A stretch of DNA of 64,000 bases. It comes from Clarkia xantiana subsp. parviflora (Eukaryota; Streptophyta; Magnoliopsida; Myrtales; Onagraceae). The stretch lies in contig JAPTYO010000005.1 in assembly GCA_036873135.1 (NCBI GenBank), positions 18,744,666 to 18,808,665 of the forward strand, given 5' to 3'. Numbering within the stretch: position 1 is the stretch's first letter; every line of letters begins with the position of its first letter. Below the pieces are notes generated by a model that made no database searches, was not told the DNA's origin, and saw only the letters and a list, made by a program, of their open reading frames with translations. A program made the position numbers and the translations under genes. Below, piece by piece: positions 1 through 11,013 of this stretch.

Positions 1-1639
1 ATATCGAACAATGTAATAACTATATCAATTAAGGATTGCCTCAATTAATCTCATTGTCTCCTAAATATTTTTTTAATAAGATCATGTACGTACGTACTTT
101 TTGTCATACGGGTCCTTTGAGAGAGCTTTCATCAAGCAAAAAGTCGAATCTGCAACCAAGAATGAATAGAAGAGGATGTGTTAGTGAGACAAAGCGAGCT
201 CATAAAATCTAAAGAAAACTCACCGAGCAAGTATATAAGATCTTCTTGAGGTTTATTTGCAAAATTAAAATGCGCTTTGTGACGGGAATTGCACGTATCA
301 CATTCATGTTAGAAATAACTAACATAATATTATACTACACCACCGCATTATAAGAATATGAAAGGTAAATGAAAGCACAAAGCATATATGTTTTAAGAAC
401 ACGGTGTTAGTTTTTTTTTTTTTTTTCCGATATTAGGTATTTACTATCCCATAAACCCCCACCGTTAATTAGTGCCATCAAGCAACTTATAACTTTCATG
501 GTTACAGCTGAGCCATGGACACTTCAAATCCAATTACCAAAATCAAACACTATAGAGTATACACTTCAAATCCAATTACCAACACCCCTCAACGATACAA
601 TTTCCATAGCATTTCACTTGAAAGATACAAATTTAGATGAATTACTCTTACCTGTCTCATCACGGGATCAGTCAAAATGTTTTCGATCTCGGGATCCTGC
701 AACGCTTTGTCCTGCAAACCCGAATTAACAAAATTATGAAGCACCTGCACAACACCGATCACACTAATAAATTTTATCCTACATATGGTTGTTGACGTTA
801 CCTGTCTCTCCTTCATTTGATCTCCCCAATATGATATATATATATATATAGATCAGTACCGTACCATTAGGGGTTTAGGGTTTTTTGTGATAGGAATTTT
901 TAGGTTGAGTATATACATATTCTATTGTTATAATTAATTATAATATATGTGTATATATTATGTAATTGGTTTTTAGTAAGTTTACATTATAATAATAATA
1001 TTATAAATATACATCTTAGTTATAGTAAAATATAGTGTATTAATTACTAAATATCATCATTAGACTCACACATGTTTTTTTAAAAGCATTCGATTCAATT
1101 TATATTAAATAATAATCACCTAAATATATTTTTTTATATTAAATAAATTTCGCTTACGTGGCGGTCTACGGTCTTCCGGAACCAAACTGTATAGAATTAT
1201 TATTTAAATGGAAACTTTAAATTAATTTGTTTCTTTAAATTGCGTGGAGACCAAAATATGAGATAAAAATACTTCTTTATTTTCAATAAATCAATATTAT
1301 ATATCTAAATTTAGAGAAACCCTATTAAATTCCGATTAGATTAGAAAACAATGACTGCGTGGACTGTCTACGTGTCAGCCAGAGGGTTTCCGATGCCGAA
1401 TTAATATAATGTAGATGTGAATAGCATCAATGCAGTTATAATGGAAGATGACGATGATGGAAGAAAAGAGAACACAAAAAAGACAAAAGATCATCTGCAT
1501 TGCATCTTCCATTAATTGAATTATTATTATTATTATTATAATCAACTTCATCATCTCTGTTGGACATAGCAGGACCTTCACTCTTTCATCAATCCACCGT
1601 GCTACATCTTCTCCTCCAGCCACGTCCGCTCGCTCCGAC
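1..1639. other. AT-rich non-coding flank
   Basis: I find no gene that I can support here. The stretch is AT-rich, with a T-run near 412-427, an AT dinucleotide run at about 831-851 and ATT repeats near 1519-1540. Short open frames (for example 498-728) have no recognisable motif and no coding bias. A segment at 1141-1330 has a diverged second copy at 19979-20150, so at least part of this flank is dispersed repeat. Confidence 0.6.
1141..1330. repeat. Diverged dispersed repeat, copy 1
   Basis: The words 'gcttacgtggcgg', 'ccaaactgtata', 'gagaccaaaat' and 'atctaaattt' occur here in the same order and similar spacing as in 19979-20150. The two copies have drifted considerably. The family is not identified; it could be part of an old LTR or an AT-rich DNA element. 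Confidence 0.45.
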
Positions 1640-2284
1640 GATAACCACCACCAATGCTTGCTTTTGTTACTTCAATCGACGGTCGCTACCTCCGTGTTGA
1701 GTTCCAGGTTCGACCCACAACGTACCAACCCACTTCTGCCACTCCGACCCACTCCAACCGTTAATGACTTCTTCCATCCGCCAGGGACATTCCCCGTCGT
1801 CCAGCCATGGTCCATCGATGCTACCACTTCCAGACGAGCCACTGCGCTCCAACGGCGTCCGCTCGGCCTGCTACCAAGGCTCCGCTCTTGTCCATCACCC
1901 TCTGCTTCTAGTCGATCTGATTCGTTGTTCGCCGGCGATCATAGCTATTTCATGCCTCTTAGAACTTTCCCTCGAACCCAATGTCGATCGACGACGTCCC
2001 TGCTATGTCTTCTTCAAGACCTCTCAGCCTGGGAAACAGCCCTCATCACAAATCCCTACCGTGCCCAGCAAGGTCCGACCGATCATTTCGATCTCCGACG
2101 TCCACCGACTCGTCTCTAAACATTCGTCGTGTTGTTCTAACCCCGCCCCGCCCAATACGTGCTGCTCCAATCAAGTCCGACCAACGACGTCGCTTCCCCG
2201 GTCCATTCGTTGTTATGTTGTTTCGTGGATGACCTATGTAAACAATGTCGTTGATGTGTTTGCTTGCTATTGTCCTTTTGTGAA
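1640..2284 (+). mobile_element. Left part of a decayed LARD-related LTR, split by Tat-A copy 1
   Basis: A sudden GC-rich, C-rich island sits in AT-rich DNA. The same kind of island occupies the middle of the LARD LTRs at 35949-36361 and 42466-42878. It stops exactly at the target-site duplication gtgaa (2280-2284), and the other side resumes at 13448. The 3' end of that continuation (14230-14469) matches the end of the LARD LTR closely, which is why I read both pieces as one older LTR. Open frames in this island (1658-2119, 1764-2405) overlap in several frames, as expected of GC-rich non-coding DNA. The left border of the LTR was not found. Confidence 0.45.
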
Positions 2285-3000
2285 TGTTGGATCACGGTGG
2301 AACTCCGGCACGGACTTTGACGGCGATCCTACCTCCTTCGCTCCACGCAATCCTGCAAGAGGGGATAGACCGGGCGGTGACCCAGAATCCCTCTCCGATG
2401 CTTAAATGAGTGCCCAATACGAACTGGCAAGCAATAATCTCAGAGTATGTAATTCAACGTAAGTATTCTGAGGTGACCTCTTGCCCTTTTATAGGCGAAG
2501 AGATGCCTCAGATACCTGGTGAACCGTTAGGGGTGGTTAGCCCGTATCCCGCATATCTCGGATGTGATCCCGCCTATCCAAGCCATGATCTCGTGTATCT
2601 CATCCACGCCCCGCGTATCTCGGCCACGCTCCGTGTATCTTAACCACTTTCCGCGTATCTCGGCCACGCCCCGCGTATCTTGGCCTTATCCTCTGATAAC
2701 GAGTCCCGACTCCTGTCGGGGACTCCAAAGTTGTCTCGTTGTGTCACCGCTTGGGGCCCCTCGTCATCGTGATAGGGCCTATCATTCTCAGGGATTTATC
2801 ATTGGGGCCTACTTAAAGGCTTCTCATCGGGAGCTTCCAGCTCAACTGTCGGGACCGACTCTGTCGGGACCTTTCATGGTCGGGACTCCCTTCGTCGGGA
2901 CCCTTCTCCTAGGTCATCTTGACCTTCATTTTGGGCCTGGTGGGCCTGTTTGCCGTCTCCTCCCCGTTAAAGGGCCTGACGGTTGTAATCGAACCCATCA
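2285..3000 (-). repeat. 3' LTR of Tat-A copy 1
   Basis: 716 bp, TG...CA, direct repeat of 12732-13447. It contains the LTR core promoter on minus (TTTTATAGG at 2487-2495, read as CCTATAAAA), a 2389-2409 block (ccctctccgatgctt) shared with other LTRs in the window, and degenerate short tandem units of the type 'cgtatctcggccacgcc' at about 2550-2690. Confidence 0.95.
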
Positions 3001-3014
3001 TTTGCCCCCAAGAC
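3001..3014 (-). other. Polypurine tract of Tat-A copy 1
   Basis: Read on the minus strand the bases next to the 3' LTR are CTTGGGGGCAAA, a purine-rich primer for plus-strand DNA synthesis in the expected position. The same tract adjoins the LTR of copy 2 at 57134-57147. Confidence 0.8.
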
Positions 3015-3383
3015 ATGAGGGACTTTTAGTTCGTCGTGTCTTCCAACTCTCGACCTTCCGATACTGGAATCGGGGATCTTTCCCTTGGTTCAGTCACTCA
3101 ATTATCATTCTTCTCCTTCACGTTTCCTCAGTGTTTTGTAGATAACTGTTAAATCCTAGGGGTCTCCTCGGTTCCCCAGTTCATTAAATGCAGTGGATAG
3201 TGAAGCGACGTTTTCAGCCCACGTGCCTGATTTTTCGCGCCTGTCCTTTTCTGAAAAGTGTTTTTCAGGCCGTTTCATCATTACGTCTGTTGTCCTTCTG
3301 CAGGTTTCATCTCAACGGTCCAGATTAAGACTCTTCGACTTCGACGACTCGGATCGAAGTGTCCCTTCAACTGTCTTCTTCGC

Positions 3384-3391
3384 CTATAAAA
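3384..3391 (+). promoter_or_regulatory. TATA box of the Tat-A antisense gene
   Basis: CTATAAAA lies 168 bp upstream of the ATG at 3552, preceded by CTTCGC. Copy 2 keeps the same element (57514-57521) at 167 bp from its ATG. The region 3001-3551 between LTR and ATG is otherwise non-coding and probably holds promoter and 5' leader. The 14-mer CTTCGCCTATAAAA also occurs in the LTR promoter on the opposite strand (2487-2500). Confidence 0.65.
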
Positions 3392-3551
3392 CCCAAGCCA
3401 TGGTCATAGTTTAACTTTTACCGTTTCCGAATTCTCAAAAGCTCTCTGCAATTTCTCTGCGATTTCAAGCTCTGTAATTCCGAAGGTCTTGGAGTTTCTC
3501 CGATCAGCTTTCCGGCGACGCCTCATTCATCTCTTCAACCTCTACTTCATC

Positions 3552-6264
3552 ATGTCTGGTAAGGGATTCCCCTTTGTTGCTTGTTCGTCTTTTCCTTGTT
3601 TATAGCTTTCCAAGAGTCCCACTGTGTTTTTCTTGCAATGGTTGCTTTTCAGACAGCGGGTCCAGCTCTGAGGGGAGAAAACCTTTTAACTTTGATTATG
3701 CTCTGAATGAGATCTCCAATACTGCTTATGATGCAGCCCTCCGAGAGGGTTGTATCACTATTACCTGGGAACCCCGTTTCCCATATCCTTGGCCTCGCCC
3801 CTCGAGTAACCCTGAGGTTACTCGTCCCCAAGAAGGGGAGGTATTTGTCTCTATGGGACAGGTATCAGTGGGGATCAGATTCCCCTTTTGTGGTAATCTG
3901 GTCGAGATGTGCCATCATTACAAAACACACCCCACTACCCTTTCTCCCCATGCCATCCGCCTCTGGAACGCCTTTCAAGTTCTATGCTTCCGACAGAAGT
4001 GGGTCTACAGCCTCCAGCTCTTCAGAACCTTCTATGGGATGAAGTGCAACGAGGCGGGGGTTTGTGCTTTCTACCCTCGGATGCCCAAGTGGAGTAAGCA
4101 GCAGCTTGCCCGGTGTGGCTGGACCAATGACACCTGGAAGGTGGTCAAGGGTCGGGGACTCTTGATTGACACGGGGTCCGATAACAGTAGCTGGAAGAGG
4201 AGCTACTTCTTCATCCGACATTCTTCGATTCCCTGGCCCCGGTGGGAGATGGCAGCAGACCCTCCGCCTGCTTTCCATACTTATACCGACGAGGATTTTG
4301 AAACTCTCCAACTTATCCAGCTTTATCGATGGGGGGAGTCTTACACTCCCCTCAACGCCAACTCACTTGTGGAGCGGGACCTGGTGCACGCCGGGATCCG
4401 ACTCCTCGATATTGTCTCTGGGGGGCAGCTCTTCGACGGCCCTTCTAATATGGTTTCTTGGGTAAACTTCTAACTCTTCTTCGTTTACTGTTTGCAGCCA
4501 AGAAGGTATCTGTGCTGACCGATCTATTCCTTAAGCAGGGGGTGACTGATGCTGTCCGCCCCTCGCGGAAGAGGAAGTCCGCCAAGAAGGCTGCTGCTCG
4601 GTCGGGGTCTCCTTCAGCGGAGCAACCCAAGCGGAAGCGGGTGGATCTGGACCAGCTTTTCGATGTCCAGAATTCTGAAGAAGGTAAAAAGCTCCGACTT
4701 GCTATAAAATCATACAGGAGGATGGTCCCGAGGGATTTGATACCTTCAACCAAAGAGGCCCGCATTGCTGACGTTAATCGGGTCCTTCGAGGCGAAACTC
4801 CACGCGTTCTGAAGGCTGGCTACTACCATTATCGGGGGAAGGATCAATACGTCTCCCGACGTATCATTTGGTGTAAGAGTCCTGATGAACTTCCTGATTA
4901 CATTTCTGAAGCTTCTCATCCTCCAGGTGCAGGTCGCTCGGGAGCTCCATCGGGTGCCGCAGCTTCCGCGGATGCACCCTTTTCAGCGGAGGTGCCTTCC
5001 TCAGCCGGGGAGAAGGCTCCGAATGGCGAACATTTTCGTCAGGTGGAGACCTTGGACTCCTCCGAGGAGACTGACGAGGGTGGCTCCCTTCGTCGTCGTC
5101 GGAGGACGGGGCAATCCCCCTTGAAACCAACCCCTCAGGGGCCGCCTCCTTCATCTTCTCCGCAGCAGCGACAGCCATCGCCCATCCATGACTTCACTCC
5201 TTCCCCCGTTCGGGCCGAGACGGAGGCGTGCCCCTCCACTTATCGTCCTCCTCCACCTCTTGCTCTCGATGGGAACTTCTACAGGCCCTTCCACCCTTCA
5301 CAAGCGAATGCCCCCTGGACTCCCATCCAGACGCTCCAAGGAGTCCCGCTTACACAAGGGGAGCAGGACCGGGATCTGGCCCTGCATCTGCTGTCAGGCT
5401 CGATCCTGCCTACTATGCGGTATCCGATTTGCCTCAATCGGACGCACATGCATCGGGATGTCAGGGAGATGGCCATGTGCCGTATAGAGGTAGGACTTCG
5501 CTTCTTTCTTTTTGATGATAAATCGGGTTGTTTGTCTATTAACATTTTTCTTCTTATGGTAGGAGCTCGGGGACTTCAACCGTCTTATCGGGTATGTCAT
5601 CACCTACGATGAGTCCCGGGAGCGGGACCGAGGGACCCGCGAGCAGCTCCAGGAGGATCTTAAGGCCTCCCAGTCTTCGCGGGGAAAGCTTGTCAAGGAA
5701 CAGGCTGTCCTCGATCAGAAGGTTCGGGACCTCCAGAAGCAGATCGGGGACTTCGAGGGGCTCTTGAGGCAAGAGCGGCAGGAGCGGGAGGCGGCTGTGG
5801 ACAAGCTGGTCCAGGAGAAGAAGGCTGCCGAGGATAAACTGGTCCTCGAGAAGAAGGCTCTGGAGGAGCAAGTCGCGGAGTTTCCTGCGCAGCTGGCCGA
5901 GGCGGAGGTAAAGGGTCGGGAGGACTATCGGAGGTCCGGGGACTTCCAAGCCGATGCCATGAAGTTCTTTGGCGCGGAGGTGGAGAACACTCTCTTTAAT
6001 GCGGTTGAGGAGCTCTACCTGGAGTACGGGGACGCCATCGACTTCGACAAGTCTCCTTCCCTCGCTCCCTTTGCGAAGAAGTATTTTGCTCTTTCCGAGG
6101 AGAGTGATGGGGGGAGTACCCCCGTAATTGTCGAAGACGCTTCTGAACTTCCAAGTGCGGACGCCCCGATAGTCGATCCTCCCGAAGCCAACCCTGTGGA
6201 TCCTTCTGTTACCGACTCCGCGGACGCAGCTGCTGCCAATGCTGCCGACAAGGACCAAGCTTGA
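3552..6264 (+). CDS. Antisense gene of Tat-A: PF04195-like domain plus coiled coil, spliced
   Basis: A gene opposite to gag-pol, between integrase and 3' LTR. The ATG at 3552 starts a 7-nt coding exon; intron 1 is 3559-3652 (GTAAGG...TTTCAG) and exon 2 opens with D-S-G-S-S-S-E-G. Exon 2 (to about 4461) carries a domain of the 'putative gypsy type transposon' kind (core FPFCGNLVEM...LSPHAIRLWNAFQVLCF). After a poorly resolved junction (about 4462-4502, only 36-41 nt and out of phase at the obvious sites), exon 3 is basic (RKRKSAKKAAA) then Ser/Pro-rich. Intron 5490-5562 (GTAGG...TGGTAG, 73 nt, phase 0) is clear. Exon 4 is a long coiled coil with an acidic Ala/Pro-rich tail; stop at 6262-6264. 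About 830 residues. Copy 2 and Tat-B carry homologues. Function unknown; binding of nucleic acid or protein is only inference. Confidence 0.75.
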
Positions 6265-6419
6265 ATGTTTTTATCTTTAGAGTCCTTGTATCTTCTTCTC
6301 TTTTGTCATCGTCGGGCCCTCGAGCCCTTATCAATATCAGACTTTTTTAGTTCCGATTCTTTCGTTGCACTTCTCCGAGTGACTTTACTATACGTGCTTA
6401 GGTCGAAACCTCGACACTT

Positions 6420-7088
6420 AAGACATTCTCGTACGTCCTTCCCGACGATTTAATAACTTGCACCACTTAAGGCGAATTAGTTCCGTGCATCACTTAAGAC
6501 GACTTAATTATTACTTAGGATAAACCTAAAGATCGTGCACCACTCAAGGCGACTTAATATCGTGTACCACTTAAGGCGACTTTTTGACACTTAGAATAAA
6601 TCTAAAGATCGTGCACCACTCAAGGCGACTTAGTATCGTGCACCACTCAAGACGACTTTATATTGTGCACCACTTAAGGCGACATTTTGATACTTAGAAT
6701 AAATCTAAGGACTGTGCACCACTTAAGGCGACTTAGCCCCATGCATCATTTAAGACGACTTTTCTCGTGCACCACTGAAGGCGACTTTTATCGTGCACCA
6801 CTGAAGGCGACTTTTCTCGTGCACCACTCAAGGCGACTTTGACACTTAGCATAAATCTAAAGACAACTCTTATTGGAAGCAACCTCTTTATTTATTGACG
6901 GCACAAAATTGGCTTACATCGAATTAAACGATAAACAGCATACACCACTTAAGGCGGTTTTTACATCGGGCACCACTTAAGGCGACTTTATCGGGCACCA
7001 CTTAAGGCGACTTTATCGGGCACCATTTAAGGCGACTTTATCGGGCACCACTTAAGGCGACTTTATCGGGCACCACTTAAGGCGACTT
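6420..7088. repeat. Tandem-repeat array in the 3' untranslated part of Tat-A copy 1
   Basis: Many degenerate copies of 'caccactTAAGGCGACTT', about 23-35 bp apart, fill the gap between the antisense gene and the integrase stop. Between them recur small hairpins such as CTTAGA-ataaa-TCTAAG and TTAGG-ataaa-CCTAA. A homologous array lies in copy 2 (60540-61275). Variable tandem repeats in this position are known for Tat-type elements and can seed satellites. 6265-6420 is short non-coding sequence, probably the 3' end of the antisense transcript. Confidence 0.85.
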
Positions 7089-7091
7089 TCT

Positions 7092-7652
7092 TCAAGCATG
7101 GTGTTTCTTCAAGTGTTCGCCACTAAAAGAATGCTTTAACGTTCTGCCATCGAGGTCTTCCAACTTGTACGCATTTGGAGCTGGCATCCCCACGACCTTA
7201 TAAGGTCCTTCCCATTTTGGTGACATCTTGTTGACTCGATCCAAAAGGGTGAACTCGTTGCGACGCCAAACCAGCTCCCCAACGAAGAACTGTCGGGATT
7301 TCACTCGCCGATTGTAGTACCTGGCCGTCGCCAAACGCATTCGAGCTTGGACTTCATCGGCTTCCCGCCTCTTCTCTTCGAGTAAGTCTAAGTCCAGACG
7401 TCTCATTTCATCGTTCGTCAGGGGCTCGTAATATCTCATCCGATGGGACGCCACAGCTACCTCCACAGGAGCGACAGCTTCCGTGCCATAAACGAGGCCA
7501 AACGGAGTCTCCCCCGTTGATCGCTTGGGTGTCGTTCTAACAGCCCAAAGCACATTTTCCAGTTCGTTCAGCCACTTGCCCTTCAAGGCATAGACCCTCT
7601 TCTTCAGGCCATCCATCACGATTTTGTTGGCTGACTCCACCTGGCCATTAGT
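7092..7652 (-). pseudogene. Integrase C-terminal part (Tat-A copy 1)
   Basis: This is the end of the pol polyprotein, separated from the rest by an in-frame TAG at 7650-7652 where copy 2 reads CAG. The frame then continues with TNGQVES, whose E is the third catalytic residue of the D,D(35)E triad, so the nonsense codon separates E from the two aspartates. Further on come the typical plant gypsy segment 'TTPKRSTGETPF' and a C-terminal DNA-binding module with WEGPYKV. It ends HLKKHHA and stops at 7092-7094. Confidence 0.9.
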
Positions 7653-9251
7653 CTAAGCATGGCGTACGGAGGCGGTCCGATGCTCAATGTTCAATTCCTC
7701 CAGATACTCCCTCACCTGAGAGCCGTTAAACGGTGGGCCATTGTCGTTGATCACCACCTTAGGAATCCCGTATCTGGACACGATGTGGGTTTGGAGGAAC
7801 TTGACGATCTGGTTCCCCGTTGTTCTTGCCAATGCCTTCGCCTCTATCCATTTCGAAAAATAATCGATTGCTACAAGTAAATACTTACATTGTCCTTGTG
7901 CTTGTGGAAGAGGTCCTACCAAGTCGATGCCCCACTGCGCGAAGGGCCAAGCGCTCTTGATGGATGTCAGATTAGCGTCCGGAGCCACGATACTCGGGGC
8001 GTACCTCTGGCACGCGTCGCAGGATCGGACCAACGCCGTTGCTTCCTTGTTCATCGTGGGCCAATAGTAGCCTAAGTTCAACACCTTCCTCATAATGGAT
8101 CGGGCCCCTTCGTGACAAGCCGCGACCCCTTCATGCGTTTCCTTCAGGATTCGATTGGTGTCGGGTTCTGCCACACACTTTAAGTACGGAGTGGAGAACC
8201 AGCCCTTCTTGTATAGCTGATTGTCCAGCATCACATAATTAGACGCGATCCGACATATCCTGTCTGCTGCTACCTTATCATCGGGGACTGCCCCCGTAGT
8301 CAGATACGCGACTATCGGGGTCATCCAGGTGGGCTCCTCCTCTGATTTTGCCTCAACGGTGCACACCTGCGTCGGGTCGATGGTCGATAAGATCACCTTC
8401 TCCAAGAAGTGCACCTTCTGATTTTCCTCTAACGGTGCCCCCAGGGAAAATTTGCTCAGGGCGTCTGCCTCTACGTTTTCCTCTCTCGGGATTGCCTCGA
8501 TATCGAAGCTTTTAAAGCTCTCTTTCAGGGCTTGTACCTCTCGCGGATACTTCTTCATTATCGGACTCCTTGCTTCGTATCGCCCTTGAACCTGGTTCAC
8601 GATTAAAGTTGCGTCGCACTTCACTCTCAAGTGATCGATTCCAGTGCCTTTAGCAATTTTTAGGCCCGTGATAAGGGCTTCGTACTCCGCTTCGTTGTTT
8701 GTGGCCTTGAATGTTAAAGCCAAGGCGTATCGGAGCGGTTCACCTTCACCCGGTGGTATCAACAAAAAGCCCGCTCCTGATCCATCCGAACTCGCGGAGC
8801 CATCCGTGTACATCTCCCAGGTATTTTCCTTGTTTGGCTGTTCTGATTGCTCTGCCCTCTTTGGTTGTTCTTCTGTCGGGACCTCTGTGGTTGCCCCCTC
8901 TACAGGGCCCGCTTCTTCCAGATCGGGGGCTGTAGATTCTGCTATAAAATCCGCCAATGCCTGGCCTTTAATGGCTGTTCTTGGAGCGAAGTGTATGCGA
9001 AACTCACTAAGCTCTACTGCCCATTTCACTAATCTTCCCGACGCATCCGGTCGGTTCAAAAAATGCTTCAAAGGCTGGTTCGTCAGCACAGTAATCTCGT
9101 GTGCGTGGAAATAAGGCCTTAGCTTCCGAGCAGTAATAATCAACGCAAAGACGTACTTCTCAACGGCGGGATAGTTTAATTCAGACTTGGCAAACGCCTT
9201 GCTTACATAATAGACGGGGACTTGATTACCCTCGACAATTTTTACTAACAC
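7653..9251 (-). pseudogene. RNase H, archaeal-type RNase H and integrase core (Tat-A copy 1)
   Basis: About 532 residues in one open frame. Residues 10-90 are the connection/first RNase H of the RT (YYVSKAFAKSELNYPAVEKY). A second RNase H starts near 148 (MYTDGSASSDGSG), with acidic residues at about D150, E189, D213 and D263; this extra domain marks the Tat lineage. The integrase zinc finger is H373-x6-H380...C411-x2-C414 (CDACQRYAPS). The core has D443 (GIDLVGPL) and D503 (VINDNGPPF). Upstream the frame is cut from RT by TAA at 9264-9266, where copy 2 has a sense codon. Confidence 0.92.
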
Positions 9252-9266
9252 AGAGCTAATGGCAAA

Positions 9267-10494
9267 TTAAGAAACAGCCAAATAAAGGTAGAGCGGCTCG
9301 CCTGGAACCGGTTTCGCCAACGGCGGGAGGGTGCGGAGGTGTTGCTTGAGTGCTTGGAACGCCTCTTCACACTTGGCGGTCCATTCGAATTTCTTGTTGG
9401 CCCTCAGGACTTCAAAAAACGGCATTGATCGGTCGCTGGCTTTGGATAAGAAGCGATTCATTGCAGCTAGTCGGCCATTCAGCACTTGTACTTCCTGATG
9501 ATTTATCGGAGACTGCATCTCCTCGATTGCCCTCAGTTTCTCGAGATTCACCTCAATTCCTCTTTGGCTCACCATAAAGCCCAAAAACTTCCCTGAGTGG
9601 ACTCCAAAGGCGCATTTCGTCGGGTTCAAGCGAACTTGATGGAGCCTCATTCGCTCAAATGCCATGGTTAGGTTGTGCACATGATCCTCGGCTTGTCGGG
9701 ACTTCACCAGCATATCATCCACGTAAGCTTCCATGGTTTCTCCCAGCATATCTCCAAACAATTTGTTCACCATCCGCTGGTAGGTGGCCCCAGCATTGAT
9801 CAACCCGAAAGGCATGACATCGTAGTGATAGATGTCACTGTCCGCATAGAACGCTGTATGGGGAGCGTCTTCCTTGGCCATCTTGATCTGGTTGTAGCCT
9901 GAATACGCATCCATGAAACTCAACAGCTCATGTCCCGACGTGGCATCTACCAGCTGGTCGATTCTCTGGAGTGGGTAACAGTCCTTTAGGCAAGCCTTGT
10001 TCAGGTCGCGGAAATCCACACACATTCCCCATTTCCCGTTAGTCTTTTTTACCAGCACGGGATTAGAACCCAAGTTTGGAATCGGAGCTCTTTAATAAAC
10101 CCAGCATCGAGCAACCTGCCCACCTCCTGCTGGATCGAGATCTTCTTATCCGTGCCCATTGGACGCCTTTTCTGTGTGATAGGCTTATCGCGGGGTCTAT
10201 CTTCAGCTCGTGTACAATCACATCGGGGCTGATTCCTGGCATATCGCTGGGGGACCAGGCAAACAGCTCCTTGAATTCCTTCAATAATTCAATTAATTTC
10301 TGGGCTGTCTCTTCAGTCAGGGCAGACCCGATTTTCACCTTCCTCTGGGGTCCGTCGATCTCGACTTCTTTCAGATCTTCTACGGGGGCGGGACGCCCAA
10401 ACTCTTCTCTAGGATCCGTGTCTGTCTGAAGGACAGTCATGGCCTCTCGTCTCCTCCTTCGGGTGGCGTTAACATAGCATTTTCGAGAAGCCAC
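9267..10494 (-). pseudogene. Reverse transcriptase, frameshifted (Tat-A copy 1)
   Basis: The fingers/palm of the RT are readable from about 10073 to 9267: KKTNGKWGMCVDFRDLN, FMDAYSGYNQI, MPFGLINAGATYQR, then the catalytic YVDDMLVKS. The N-terminal linker (10494 to about 10165) with LLKEFKELFAWSPSDMPGI lies in a different frame, so there is at least one indel at roughly 10080-10165. This gap between 10165 and 10073 is still RT by its translation in the other frames. Confidence 0.9.
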
Positions 10495-10545
10495 CTGGTC
10501 GCCCTTAACCTCTCCGACTCCATGGTCGGTCGGGAACTTAATCTT

Positions 10546-11013
10546 CTAGTGCACTGTCGAGGCAACCGCCATCAGGGGATTAATGGTGGTTCTTCCAATG
10601 ATCGCGTTGTAGGTCCCCGCGGAATCGACTACCACGAACTCCACGTTCCTCCTTTCTGATTTCCACCCGCTACCAAACTCCACTGGTAAGGTGATTACTC
10701 CTAGCGGATAGGAGGTTGAGCCAGAGAACCCGACCATCGGGAAGTTTGCCTCCTTTAGATCTTTCTTTGTTTTCCCCATAGCCTCCAGCGCATCCATGAA
10801 TAGAATGTCGGAGGAGCTCCCTCCGTCGATTAGAATTTTCTTCATTTCGAACCCGTCTACATCCAAGGTTACCACCAAGGCGTCGTCGTGCGGAGTCTCC
10901 ACGCCTATGAGGTCTTCCGACGAAAAGGAGATTACCATCTCTTCTTTCAAGGTCCAGGATCGGGACCTCTTACCCAGCCCCACCGCCGTAGGGATTCTAG
11001 AGGCATAGACCTC
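10546..11013 (-). pseudogene. Aspartic protease (Tat-A copy 1)
   Basis: The retropepsin-like domain shows the active-site motif ILIDGGSSSDILF and the flap-side segment FPMVGFSGSTSYPLG, ending GRTTINPLMAVASTVH. DGG replaces the usual DTG/DSG, as is common in Tat proteins and in Tat-B of this window. The frame is closed by TAG at 10546-10548, where Tat-B has CAG, and is preceded by TGA at 11014-11016. Confidence 0.88.

Noticed and set aside
1658..2405. Frames of 153 and 213 codons near the left end
   Set aside because: Both lie in the C-rich island of an old LTR, and the longer runs across the Tat-A LTR border at 2285, so it is not a real gene.
6420..7088. Regular short repeats resembling a CRISPR array
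   Set aside because: Units are variable and without unique spacers of fixed size, and they lie in a plant retrotransposon 3' region; the same kind of array is in copy 2.
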